NCBI GenBank assembly: GCA_023442525.1
Contig: JAEZZA010000010.1
Coordinates: 62,001 to 126,000 of the forward strand
Reading direction: 5' to 3'
Length of the DNA: 64,000 bases
Origin: Bacteroidota bacterium
GTDB lineage: Bacteria; Bacteroidota; Bacteroidia; Bacteroidales; UBA10428
Positions 17,387 through 25,197 of the stretch are shown here, piece after piece; the first letter of the stretch is position 1; each line of letters opens with the position of its first letter. The notes under the pieces are model-generated. The model had not been told where the DNA came from and did no database searches. It was given only the letters and a program-made list of their open reading frames with translations. Both the position numbers and the translations under genes were made by a program.

Positions 17387-17890
17387 CATCTACCAGCATC
17401 CCATCTATTCTTCGATATTCATTATTCCTTGTTCGATGTTCGGTGTTTTTTTCACACACAATCCCACACATCCCGCATCCAGTATCTAGCATCCAGTCTT
17501 GCCGGTCTGGAGTCTTGGCAGTCTAAGTGTCCATAGTGCTGCCGGTCTGGAGTCTTGCCCACGATCGAACATCGTAGATGTTCAATGATTGTAGATGAAT
17601 GATATTTATTTCACCATCCGGAACTTCGTAGATGTTCAATTATATATTTAATATCTTGCTTCACTCTTTTTTTCAAGAAAAAGAATGAAGTCAGGGTTCG
17701 GGGTGAAACCCCGGATATGAGAAGAAGATTTCGCGCAGAGACGCCAAGACGCAAAGTTGGTCATGGGTGTGGGTATGGTCTAACCACCAAGGCACGTAAA
17801 CACTAAGTAGAATTTGCGCCGACGGCGCATTGGGTAAGACGCAAAGGGGGCAAGAGCGAGAGATGAGTTCTGAAAACTGGACATGAGGCC

Positions 17891-17950
17891 TTGATCAAAG
17901 TCCTTCTTGTTCGGTGAGATTGCTTCTTCGCTTCGCTCATCGCAATGACT
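17891..17950. repeat. partial GATTGCTTC/CAATGAC repeat element
   Basis: The sequence TTGATCAAAGTCCTTCTTG, then GAGATTGCTTC, then TCGCTTCGCTCATCGCAATGACT resembles one end of the element at 8461-8637 and the copy at 37371-37437. It lies 36 bp before the cyclase start and may overlap its promoter. Confidence 0.55.
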
Positions 17951-17986
17951 GCACAATTTTAAGTAATTTAGGACAAAATTTTTACT

Positions 17987-19783
17987 GTGTCAGCCATACA
18001 TGGCATAATTGATATTACACCGGGAAAGGCTGCGGAATTCAAATCTCAGACAGTCTACAGGAGAGATAAATGGACCATCATTGCCGATTCTTCTTTTTAT
18101 AAAGAATCCGGAAGCTCCGAAGAGATAATGGGCAGGTTGCTGGACTCATGGTTGAAAAAGGGAGTTGACTTCGTTAAAGAGCTTTACGGGGATTTTGCTT
18201 TCGTTATTCATAACTGTGAAACCGGTGAGATCTTTTGCGCACGGGATCATTTCGGAGTGCGGCCATTTTTTTACAGCTTCAGCGAGAACCGGTTCATTTT
18301 TGGCTCCCTGCTGAAATCCGTTGTTTTTGTTATGGAAAACAAACCCCAGGGAAGGCATGAATACATGCTAAACTCCCTGGTCACTGATATAGAGGAAAAG
18401 GACCTGACTCCCTTTGAAAATATTTACCGGTTAAAACCCGGACATTACATTCACTACCGGAATAGGCAAACAATGATCAGGTCATACTGGCAGCTGGATC
18501 CCACAAAAAGAATCATTCTAAAAAATGAAACGGAATACGCCGAGTTGTTACGGGAAAAGCTGGTCAATTCCGTTAATATGCGGTGCAGGGGGGTAGACCG
18601 TCCCGGCAGTGAGTTGAGCGGAGGATTAGATTCATCGGCCGTAACAGGTATCGCGGCCAGGTATTGCAAGGAGAACCAAACCACCCTGCACGCCTACTCT
18701 AATGTGTTCCCACAGGGAACGGACATGGAATTTAAAGATGAACGGGAATTCATTGAAGTAATGAAAGAATTCACAGGTTTCTGTTGGACTGCTATCGACC
18801 GACTAAGCATGAGTATTCCGGAACTGCTTCAATATGTTATTGAAATGCAAGGTTGTTATATCCAGCAAAATTTCAGCATTCTTTGTGATGCCCTTTATCA
18901 GGCTGCTGGAAAGGATCAGGTACAGGTACTCCTTTCCGGTTTCGGTGGCGATGAAATGATTTCCGCCCGCACATCCGTTCAATGGAATGAACTTATCAGC
19001 AACAGGCAATGGAAGATTTTAAGGGAAGAGCTTTTTTATAAAGGGATCACGCTAAGAAGCCTGGCTAAAGCGGCTGTTTTACCACTCCAACATGTGAGGT
19101 CTCTGTTAAAAAAACCCAGGTTTACATCAGGTGTGTTTACTAAGGAATTGCTGGACAAAAGATTTTCAAATCTTCCTCTGCAGCCGGAATTTGCCAGGGC
19201 AAATGATCTGAGGAAAAGGCTTGGAGATCAATATGTGCGTGAAAAAAGGGATAATCTGGTAATGCGTCAGATTGATAAAATCATGCACCCGCATCTTCCG
19301 CAACGGCTGGAATATTGCTATGCCGCTGCGGCTCAATATGGAATTGAATACCGCTATCCTTTGCTCGATGTGGACCTTGTGGAAACTTACCTGGCCTTTC
19401 CTTCATGGATGAAACAGCATAAGGGTATTAACCGGTATATCTTCCGCCAGGCCATAAAGGGATTTGTTCCTGAAGAGATCCGAAACAGGAATGACAAGTC
19501 GGGCTCTACAATACCCCAGACATTTTACAGTCTGGCCAAAGAAGGAGATCAGATACTCGAAGTTGTGAGGGAAGCGGCCGGTTCCCCCTTTCTGAATGAA
19601 GTATTTGATCTTTCAAAATTCAAACCCTGGTATGATAAGCTGGTAAAACGCGCCCCCGAAGATCAGAATTACCTGATGCCCGGTGCATTTTATACCTACC
19701 TGATGATGATCCTTTATTATAGTAGGGTCACCATCCCTGGTGACGACAATAGTAGCGTCACCATCCCTGGTGACCTAATATAG
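17987..19783 (+). CDS. asparagine-synthetase-like lasso cyclase (C protein)
   Basis: Lasso C proteins activate the ring Asp/Glu side chain with ATP and form the macrolactam. The 598-residue protein has the asparagine-synthetase plan: an N-terminal glutaminase-like domain, then a synthetase domain with the PP-loop S-G-G-L-D-S-S (near residue 213) and L-L-S-G-F-G-G-D-E (near 316). The catalytic Cys-2 of real asparagine synthetases is absent (it starts M-S-A-I-H-G-I), so it cannot use glutamine; this is the rule for lasso cyclases. The start codon is GTG. The C-terminus carries a 10-residue duplication with V-T-I-P-G-D encoded by a DNA palindrome repeat. The nucleotidyltransferase gene begins 1 nt after its stop. 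Confidence 0.88.
   Translation: MSAIHGIIDITPGKAAEFKSQTVYRRDKWTIIADSSFYKESGSSEEIMGRLLDSWLKKGVDFVKELYGDFAFVIHNCETGEIFCARDHFGVRPFFYSFSENRFIFGSLLKSVVFVMENKPQGRHEYMLNSLVTDIEEKDLTPFENIYRLKPGHYIHYRNRQTMIRSYWQLDPTKRIILKNETEYAELLREKLVNSVNMRCRGVDRPGSELSGGLDSSAVTGIAARYCKENQTTLHAYSNVFPQGTDMEFKDEREFIEVMKEFTGFCWTAIDRLSMSIPELLQYVIEMQGCYIQQNFSILCDALYQAAGKDQVQVLLSGFGGDEMISARTSVQWNELISNRQWKILREELFYKGITLRSLAKAAVLPLQHVRSLLKKPRFTSGVFTKELLDKRFSNLPLQPEFARANDLRKRLGDQYVREKRDNLVMRQIDKIMHPHLPQRLEYCYAAAAQYGIEYRYPLLDVDLVETYLAFPSWMKQHKGINRYIFRQAIKGFVPEEIRNRNDKSGSTIPQTFYSLAKEGDQILEVVREAAGSPFLNEVFDLSKFKPWYDKLVKRAPEDQNYLMPGAFYTYLMMILYYSRVTIPGDDNSSVTIPGDLI
19721..19774. repeat. two 30-bp direct repeats with an 18-bp palindrome, inside the cyclase 3' end
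   Basis: GTCACCATCCCTGGTGAC occurs at 19727-19744 and 19757-19774, each preceded by AGTAG and spaced 30 bp. Each copy can form a GTCACC/GGTGAC hairpin. The period is a multiple of three, so the reading frame stays open and gives a repeated peptide containing V-T-I-P-G-D. The repeats end 7 bp before the stop codon and 11 bp before the start of the next gene. Confidence 0.85.
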
Positions 19784-19784
19784 T

Positions 19785-20855
19785 ATGACTAAAGAATTAA
19801 ATATCATCCTGCAAGTTGTTTCCGGTAAAACTGAAATAAATATTTCCCCGGCTGAAATCGACATCCCAAGAATGATCCGGCTTTCCTCTCGCCATAAAGT
19901 GGTTTACCAGATGCTCCTTTTCGCCCAGAAGCATCCAGAGCTTTTTTCAGAAGACCAGCTCAGAAAGCTGAATGACCGTAATCGCAAAGTGGCCATGCAA
20001 TCGCTTGTTCAGCTACGGGAGATGAAAATGATCGCCGGCATCTTCAATGAAAAAAATATCGGTTATATATGTATCAAGGGTCCGCAACTGTCGCGCATGC
20101 TCTATGGCCGGGAGGCCCTGAAGGAATCTGTTGACCTGGATATTATTCTTTCTGATGTAAAGGATCTTCAGTTTGTGCATGGTTTGCTTGGTAACAAGGG
20201 ATATGTTCAGTCCAACCTGAATGATTACCCGGGCCAATGGCGCAGAAAACTGTTTCTTGTTGCCAAGAGGGAAGTTCATTACCATAATCCGGAGAAAAAT
20301 CTGTCGATTGATCTGCATATCCGTCCCGGGGCTAATACATACCTGACCGAAAATAATTTCAGGCCTTTTCTGAATGATCTTCAAAGCTTCGATCTTGATG
20401 GTATTTCCGTGCCCATCCCTGAACCGAATTCTTACTTTGTCTATTTATGCTATCACGGTGCCTTGCACCAGTTTGTACGAATTGCCTGGCTATTGGATGT
20501 TAGGATGTTTCTGCTCTCTCAAAAGCAAAACCTGGATATCAAAGCAATTTTTGAACTGGCACAAAAGGTTCAAATAGAAAATTGCGTACTTCTGGCTTTG
20601 TTTCTGCTAAAGGAACATTTCGGCGATCAGTTCTTCAATCCTTCTCCCTCTTACCCGGCATCTGTGAAATGGCTTGCAAAGCGATGTATTGCCGGCTGGG
20701 AATCAAAGCCTGGTTATAGCAGGTTTCTGAGAGGACGGTTTGATAAGGTGGTTTTTATTATGAGACTTCTGAAAGGTCTTCCCGCAAAAATCGACTGGAT
20801 CTACGGCATTTTGGTAAGGCAGCTAATTAAACTGCCATTAATCAGGCGAAGATAG
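19785..20855 (+). CDS. nucleotidyltransferase family protein (NTP_transf_5) of the lasso locus
   Basis: The 356-residue product matches the uncharacterised nucleotidyltransferase family often found in lasso and other RiPP clusters. An N-terminal helical part with S-R-H-K-V-V-Y is followed by I-G-Y-I-C-I-K-G-P-Q-L-S-R-M-L-Y-G. Next comes the metal-binding E-S-V-D-L-D-I-I-L, where the Asp pair fits the polymerase-beta fold, and later I-D-L-H-I-R. A C-terminal helical region includes Y-L-C-Y-H-G-A-L-H-Q-F. It is coupled to the cyclase (1-nt gap). Its role is not known; nucleotidyl transfer to the peptide is conceivable. It overlaps the convergent TPR gene by 18 bp. Confidence 0.82.
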   Translation: MTKELNIILQVVSGKTEINISPAEIDIPRMIRLSSRHKVVYQMLLFAQKHPELFSEDQLRKLNDRNRKVAMQSLVQLREMKMIAGIFNEKNIGYICIKGPQLSRMLYGREALKESVDLDIILSDVKDLQFVHGLLGNKGYVQSNLNDYPGQWRRKLFLVAKREVHYHNPEKNLSIDLHIRPGANTYLTENNFRPFLNDLQSFDLDGISVPIPEPNSYFVYLCYHGALHQFVRIAWLLDVRMFLLSQKQNLDIKAIFELAQKVQIENCVLLALFLLKEHFGDQFFNPSPSYPASVKWLAKRCIAGWESKPGYSRFLRGRFDKVVFIMRLLKGLPAKIDWIYGILVRQLIKLPLIRRR

Positions 20856-22184
20856 GCTTTTCACCTTCCTGCCGAAACTGGAATCCATTTCAACCGTATC
20901 CGAAATAACTGAATTACGACCTGTCTTAAATTCAATATCATTTATCCTGTTTTGAGCATGAATAAAATCCTGCTTATAAATAACAGAAGTAGGAGTTACA
21001 ATATATGCCGATGTAGTATCTGTCAGGCCCGATAAAAAATCCTTGTAATATTTGACGGCCATCTTCTTGTCATCCATCCAGTTATCATAATGTATGGCAA
21101 TTTTATACACTAATGCCTGATCCATAGGTGCCAGTCGTTGCGCAGTGTATAAGGCCTCCAGTGCTTCATCGTATTTCCAGTCCTTGGTGAGTGCAAGCGA
21201 AAGATCACTGTAAAGTTGAGGCAATATTTTGAGAGCAGGCAGACCAAGGTCAATAGCCGCATTGAAATACCGGATCGACTGTGGTACGTCATGTGCAAGT
21301 GCAAGCGCATAACATAGTTCGACATCAGATGAATCGACCGCATAGACCTTCTCCATGTACCGGATCGCATTTTTAAACTCATTCAGTTTAAAATAGCTGT
21401 AACCAAGATATTTATTGACAAACAAAGATGAATCGGCCAGTTCATAAGATCGTTTAAAACGATCGATCGCATTTTTGAATGATTGGTTTAAATAATGAAT
21501 GTACCCGCTTAACCGGACTACATCCTTATTTTCAGGATTGCCGGTAAGAAAAGTATCGGTAATTGCCAGCGCTTCATTGTATTTTCTTTGATCTTTATAT
21601 ATATTCCCAAGCCGGAACACCGGCTGATAATCATGAGGATCATTAGCTATTGCTTTCAGATAAAAATATACCGCAGAATCATTCCTTGAAAGCCTGCTGT
21701 AACAATATCCGATCTGTTTCAGGAGGTACCCTGTAGTATCATTGGCACATGCTTTTGTATACCAGATTTTTGCCTGGTCAAATTTTTCAGTTGCCAGTTG
21801 CAGGTTGGCAAGCAGTTGCATGATATAACGGTTTCCCGGATCATATTGCAGTGCTTTTTCATATAATTCAACAGGCTTATTGTAATTCAGGTTCTGCCTG
21901 TGACAGTCTGCCAGTTCAATAGCAATTTTTATATTGGAAGAATCACTCTTGTAAAGAGTATCATAACAGGCAATTGCTTCCGGAAACCTGTAAAGTGCCT
22001 TCAGGGCTGTTGCTTTCAGGTAAAGAGTCGTATTATCTAAACTATCCTCATGAATATTTCCGATATGCCCGAGTACCTTTTCATATTTATAGTTATTTAA
22101 CAGGATAAGCAGGGAATCGGTATTTTGGGCTGAAATACTGATAAGCACCATAGAGTGCGCAATTATTAAAACCAGGAAGCGCAT
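20838..22184 (-). CDS. secreted tetratricopeptide repeat protein
   Basis: A signal peptide (residues 1-19, ending S-I-S-A-Q) is followed by about ten tandem TPR units through residue 390, for example Y-E-K-A-L-Q-Y-D-P-G-N and A-I-R-Y-M-E-K-V-Y-A-V-D. A non-repeat tail of about 50 residues follows. TPR proteins scaffold protein complexes; the periplasmic partner here cannot be told. It lies downstream of the BlaR1-like gene on the same strand but is separated from it by a strong hairpin, so it is probably transcribed independently. Confidence 0.85.
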   Translation of the reverse strand: MRFLVLIIAHSMVLISISAQNTDSLLILLNNYKYEKVLGHIGNIHEDSLDNTTLYLKATALKALYRFPEAIACYDTLYKSDSSNIKIAIELADCHRQNLNYNKPVELYEKALQYDPGNRYIMQLLANLQLATEKFDQAKIWYTKACANDTTGYLLKQIGYCYSRLSRNDSAVYFYLKAIANDPHDYQPVFRLGNIYKDQRKYNEALAITDTFLTGNPENKDVVRLSGYIHYLNQSFKNAIDRFKRSYELADSSLFVNKYLGYSYFKLNEFKNAIRYMEKVYAVDSSDVELCYALALAHDVPQSIRYFNAAIDLGLPALKILPQLYSDLSLALTKDWKYDEALEALYTAQRLAPMDQALVYKIAIHYDNWMDDKKMAVKYYKDFLSGLTDTTSAYIVTPTSVIYKQDFIHAQNRINDIEFKTGRNSVISDTVEMDSSFGRKVKSLSSPD

Positions 22185-22219
22185 GATCCGGATAAAAATT
22201 TAGGTTGCATAATACTACC

Positions 22220-22249
22220 AAAGAGGCAGGTCATTTTACCTGCCTCTTT
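22220..22249 (-). terminator. strong hairpin after the BlaR1-TonB gene
   Basis: A perfect 12-bp stem (AAAGAGGCAGGT at 22220-22231 with its complement at 22238-22249) has a 6-nt loop. It lies between the end of the BlaR1-like gene and the start of the TPR gene. The T-run after the hairpin on the minus strand is short, so termination is likely but not certain. Confidence 0.55.
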
Positions 22250-22269
22250 AAAAGAAACTGTGCTTAATA

Positions 22270-23892
22270 TTATTTAAGCTGAAATATCACCGGCATAACA
22301 AACTGCTGGCTCACAGGCTCGTTGTTAAGGATTGCCGCGGTCCATGACGGAGACGATTTAATAACACGGATGGTCTCTTCATCAAGTAACGGATGCACTC
22401 CCCTGAGGATTTTCACTTCCGATGTTTTACCTTCTCTATTAACCGTAAACTGAACCGTGACACGTCCGAAAATTCCTTCCTTAACCGCTTTCTCAGGATA
22501 TACCAGGTTTCTTTGAACCCATTCCCTGAATGTCTCCAGGGATCCTCCCTGGAATTTGGCTACTTCATCAACAAAGACATAGGCTTTTTCGTTTTCACCA
22601 ACAACAGTTCCGGGAGGCGGAGGAGGCGGAGGTGGCGGATACGACTTGTCGACTACGCCAAAGATAACAGGCATAACAAATTGTTGTTTTACCTGGATTC
22701 CCTTTACTTTAGCAGGTATCCAATCAGGTGAAGTTTCCAGTGCTCTGACCACTTCAGCATCCAGGAGAGGATCGACACCGCGTAAGATCTTTATGTTTCC
22801 TACTTCACCTTTTGAATTAACCGCAAATTGCACGGTTACCCTGCCGCTGATGCCGTTTTTTAATGCTTCATCAGGGTATTTAACATTTTGCTGAACCCAA
22901 TCGCGGAATTTTTCAAGGGTTCCTCCCATAAAGACAGCCTGTTCATCAACGAAAACATACATTGAATCATCATCGGTAATGGTGTTTAAATCAATACCGG
23001 CATTAGGGTCATCACTGATGGGGGGTTCTTCCGCATTTTCCCTAGTGCAGTTTAACAGGACGCAAATGGCAGCAATCAACGGCAAAACGGTAAGGTACTT
23101 CAACCGGTTTTGCAATGGGGATTTTTGTCTGGTCATCATAATCATACGATTTTTGATAAGTGAATAATTAAATAAGCTCACGATCCCGGGTTGAACCCCA
23201 AAAACCCGGGTAAGCAGGAGCAGCCTGTACCCGTTGGAATCGCCGTCCTGCTCCAATACGGCTTCATCCGCCAGGTACTCGTGGGTTTCTTGCAATGCCT
23301 TTTCGGCAAGGTAAATGAATGGATTAAACCATTGAAATATTTTAAAAATTTGAACGATCAGTATATCAAGTGAATGCCATTGCCGGGCATGTGCCATCTC
23401 ATGCTGCAGGACCTGGTTCTGCTCGGTCTCATTACTAATGGGCGATGCAATGAATATCAGGTTGAAGAATGAGAATGACTGTGATTTCCGGGATAACGAT
23501 ACAATATGATATTTTCCAAGCCTTACCGAGCCATGTCGTAAAGCGGATATGACCAACCGGATGACCAGATACAAGAGGTGTATTGAAAAAAGCACCATCA
23601 TGGTACGGTACAAAATAATCAGCACCGGTGTCCTTTCAACTGTAATTTCCGAGGATGTAACTTCCGGAATTACCGTAACGGAGCTGATCAGCTCATTCAC
23701 CGCCTGAACAGAAGGAGGATTGAACTCGGGAATCTTAATTAAAGGCAGAAGTGCTGACGTCAAAAGTGAAAGCACAAGATAAATCCGGTTTGTACGATGA
23801 AAGGTTTCCTTCCTGAAAAGGATATAATACAGGCAGGTAAAAAACAGGACACCAACAGCCACTTTTAACTGGTATAGGATAAAGGGAGTCAT
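22270..23892 (-). CDS. BlaR1/M56-type membrane metalloprotease with two TonB C-terminal domains
   Basis: The N-terminal 290 residues form an M56 peptidase: transmembrane helices near 5-30, 35-55 and 95-115, the zinc motif H-E-M-A-H (about residue 165), A-D-E-A-V-L, and a last helix near 275. Two homologous TonB C-terminal domains follow, at about 315-425 and 440-540. Each has F-V-D-E, G-G-x-L-E-x-F-R-x-W-V-Q, Y-P-x-x-A and Q-Q-F-V-M-P-V-I-F; a run of eight prolines separates them. M56 proteins sense stress and cleave a BlaI-type repressor. The TonB part may connect to an outer-membrane protein. It overlaps the BlaI gene by 4 nt, so the pair is one operon. Confidence 0.9.
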   Translation of the reverse strand: MTPFILYQLKVAVGVLFFTCLYYILFRKETFHRTNRIYLVLSLLTSALLPLIKIPEFNPPSVQAVNELISSVTVIPEVTSSEITVERTPVLIILYRTMMVLFSIHLLYLVIRLVISALRHGSVRLGKYHIVSLSRKSQSFSFFNLIFIASPISNETEQNQVLQHEMAHARQWHSLDILIVQIFKIFQWFNPFIYLAEKALQETHEYLADEAVLEQDGDSNGYRLLLLTRVFGVQPGIVSLFNYSLIKNRMIMMTRQKSPLQNRLKYLTVLPLIAAICVLLNCTRENAEEPPISDDPNAGIDLNTITDDDSMYVFVDEQAVFMGGTLEKFRDWVQQNVKYPDEALKNGISGRVTVQFAVNSKGEVGNIKILRGVDPLLDAEVVRALETSPDWIPAKVKGIQVKQQFVMPVIFGVVDKSYPPPPPPPPPGTVVGENEKAYVFVDEVAKFQGGSLETFREWVQRNLVYPEKAVKEGIFGRVTVQFTVNREGKTSEVKILRGVHPLLDEETIRVIKSSPSWTAAILNNEPVSQQFVMPVIFQLK

Positions 23893-24293
23893 GATCTTGA
23901 TTTTTTGGGTTTCTTGGTGATCTCCTTGTTCATCAGGCTCAGTAGTTCCTCAATCTCATGTATGTCCATTTTTTCATGCTTCATGAAGAAAGAGGCCAGT
24001 TGCCGGAACGAGCCGCCAAAATAGTCGTTCAGCATGGTTTTCAGAAACTGTCTGCGGTATTCATCCCTGCCGATCAGCGGAAAATATTCATGGGTTTTGC
24101 CGTAGGCTTTGTGATCGACAAATCCCTTGCTTTCAAGGATCCTGACAATGGTCGAAACCGTGTTGTAAGCAGGTTTTGGATCAGGGAATTTCTCAACAAT
24201 ATTTTTGACGAATCCCTTTTCAATATCCCAGAGTATCTGCATGATCTCCTCTTCGGCACGGGTTAATTCCAATTTTTCGTCGTTTTTTTCCAT
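23889..24293 (-). CDS. BlaI/MecI/CopY family transcriptional repressor
   Basis: A winged-helix repressor of 134 residues. The sequence shows E-L-T-R-A-E-E-E-I-M-Q-I-L-W, then P-A-Y-N-T-V-S-T-I-V-R-I-L-E-S-K-G-F-V, the typical BlaI recognition helix and wing. A C-terminal dimerisation part has L-x-S-F-F-M-K and a basic tail K-K-P-K-K-S-R-S. BlaI-type proteins keep their own operon off until the membrane partner triggers their cleavage. The partner is the overlapping M56-TonB gene. No beta-lactamase gene is nearby, so the regulated process is unlikely to be simple beta-lactam resistance. Confidence 0.92.
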   Translation of the reverse strand: MEKNDEKLELTRAEEEIMQILWDIEKGFVKNIVEKFPDPKPAYNTVSTIVRILESKGFVDHKAYGKTHEYFPLIGRDEYRRQFLKTMLNDYFGGSFRQLASFFMKHEKMDIHEIEELLSLMNKEITKKPKKSRS

Positions 24294-24381
24294 CAGAAGT
24301 TATAATTTCAGATCAAATATATAACTAATAATTTAGTTATGCAACTAAAAAGTTAGTTTTTTTTTGATATTGATTTTTATC

Positions 24382-24568
24382 ATTCACGAGGATGGTGAAT
24401 CAGTACTACAATAATTCATCCTCTACGAGGATGGTGGGGATGAAAATAATTTTCAGTACTACAACAATTCATCCTCTACGAGGATGGGGCAACCTCGTAG
24501 AGGTTGAATTATTGTAGAACCAATACATTTGATCAACTCACATCCTCGTAGGGGATGAATTATTGTAA
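24382..24568. repeat. cluster of four palindromic repeats (CATCCTCTACGAGGATG type)
   Basis: Four copies of a roughly 30-bp unit, TACTACAATAATTCA joined to the palindrome ATCCTCTACGAGGAT, occur here. Two are direct (24404-24433, 24457-24486) and two inverted (24490-24518, 24541-24568). A partial copy lies near 24382. The third copy has compensatory changes (CAACCTCGTAGAGGTTG) that keep the hairpin paired. The cluster fills most of the 286 bp between the BlaI promoter region and the deacetylase stop. No ORF is supported. Confidence 0.85.
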
Positions 24569-24579
24569 AATGCAATTAC

Positions 24580-25197
24580 TTAAGTCCCAATTCCTCTGAC
24601 TTCCCATCCCATTTCCCAGAAATACTCCAGCAGTCTTGGCAAAGCATAAACAATTTTTTCAGAAGCCTTCACAGAATCGTGAAAAACAATTATGGAACCT
24701 GGCTTGGAGTGGCGGATCACGTTATCAAGGCATTTTTCAGGGGAGGTATTGTAGGCAAAATCGTAGCTCATAACATCCCATAATACGATGCGGTATTGCC
24801 GGGAAAGGACTTTTAATTGCCTTGGTGTGATCATGCCATAAGCAGGCCGGTACAGTTTCGAATGAATATAGCGGCCTGCCAGTTCGATATCTTTGTAATA
24901 TTCCGAATCGGGTGTGTACCATCCCTTAAGATGACTGTAGGTATGATTTCCCACTGAGTGCCCTGCCTCTGTTATGCGCCGGTACAGATCAGGGTTGCGT
25001 TCAACGTTTCGTCCGATACAGAAAAAAGTGGCAAGTGCATCAAATTCTTTTAACTGGTTCAGGACAAAATCAGTTACACCGGTAGTAGGACCATCATCAA
25101 AACTCAGATATACAGCCGATTTGTCGTCCTTAAATTCCCAGGTCACACCAGGGAAAAGCCGTTTGAATATCCCGGGTATTTTTACCAGGTTCATCAC
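24580..25197 (-). CDS. polysaccharide deacetylase family protein (NodB domain, CE4)
   Basis: CE4 enzymes remove acetyl groups from GlcNAc-containing polymers or peptidoglycan. All main motifs are visible in 205 residues: Y-L-S-F-D-D-G-P (motif 1, near 30), G-H-S-V-G-N-H-T-Y-S-H (motif 2 with both His ligands), R-P-A-Y-G (motif 3), L-W-D-V-M-S-Y-D-F (motif 4) and I-I-V-F-H-D-S (motif 5). No signal peptide is evident. The start is one of two adjacent ATG codons (25197 or 25194), overlapping the stop of the DUF2723 gene. It is the last gene of a four-gene glycan operon. Confidence 0.92.
   Translation of the reverse strand: MMNLVKIPGIFKRLFPGVTWEFKDDKSAVYLSFDDGPTTGVTDFVLNQLKEFDALATFFCIGRNVERNPDLYRRITEAGHSVGNHTYSHLKGWYTPDSEYYKDIELAGRYIHSKLYRPAYGMITPRQLKVLSRQYRIVLWDVMSYDFAYNTSPEKCLDNVIRHSKPGSIIVFHDSVKASEKIVYALPRLLEYFWEMGWEVRGIGT

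Larger units (their letters stand above)
17313..17986. other. 674-bp non-coding spacer made of degraded repeats
   Basis: This gap between the divergent kinase and cyclase genes holds no supported gene. It contains a period-8 tandem array at 17340-17386 and two copies of CTGCCGGTCTGGAGTCTTG-like sequence (about 17500 and 17540). There are also two copies of CGTAGATGTTCAAT (about 17571 and 17627), fragments like CGCAGAGACGCCAAGACGCA and ACCACCAAGGCACGTAAACA, and a partial GATTGCTTC/CAATGAC element. I looked on both strands for a second small precursor with a W/Y-x-x-P leader and found none. Confidence 0.6.

Noticed and set aside
17987..19783. Ordinary asparagine synthetase B
   Set aside because: The catalytic Cys-2 is missing and the gene lies with B1, B2, kinase and a precursor; the lasso cyclase reading fits better.
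22270..24293. Beta-lactam resistance operon
   Set aside because: No penicillin-binding sensor domain and no beta-lactamase gene; BlaI/M56 pairs are general regulators in this phylum.
24382..24568. Four repeats before the deacetylase gene, as a possible CRISPR array
   Set aside because: Copies occur in both orientations with irregular short gaps, unlike a CRISPR array.
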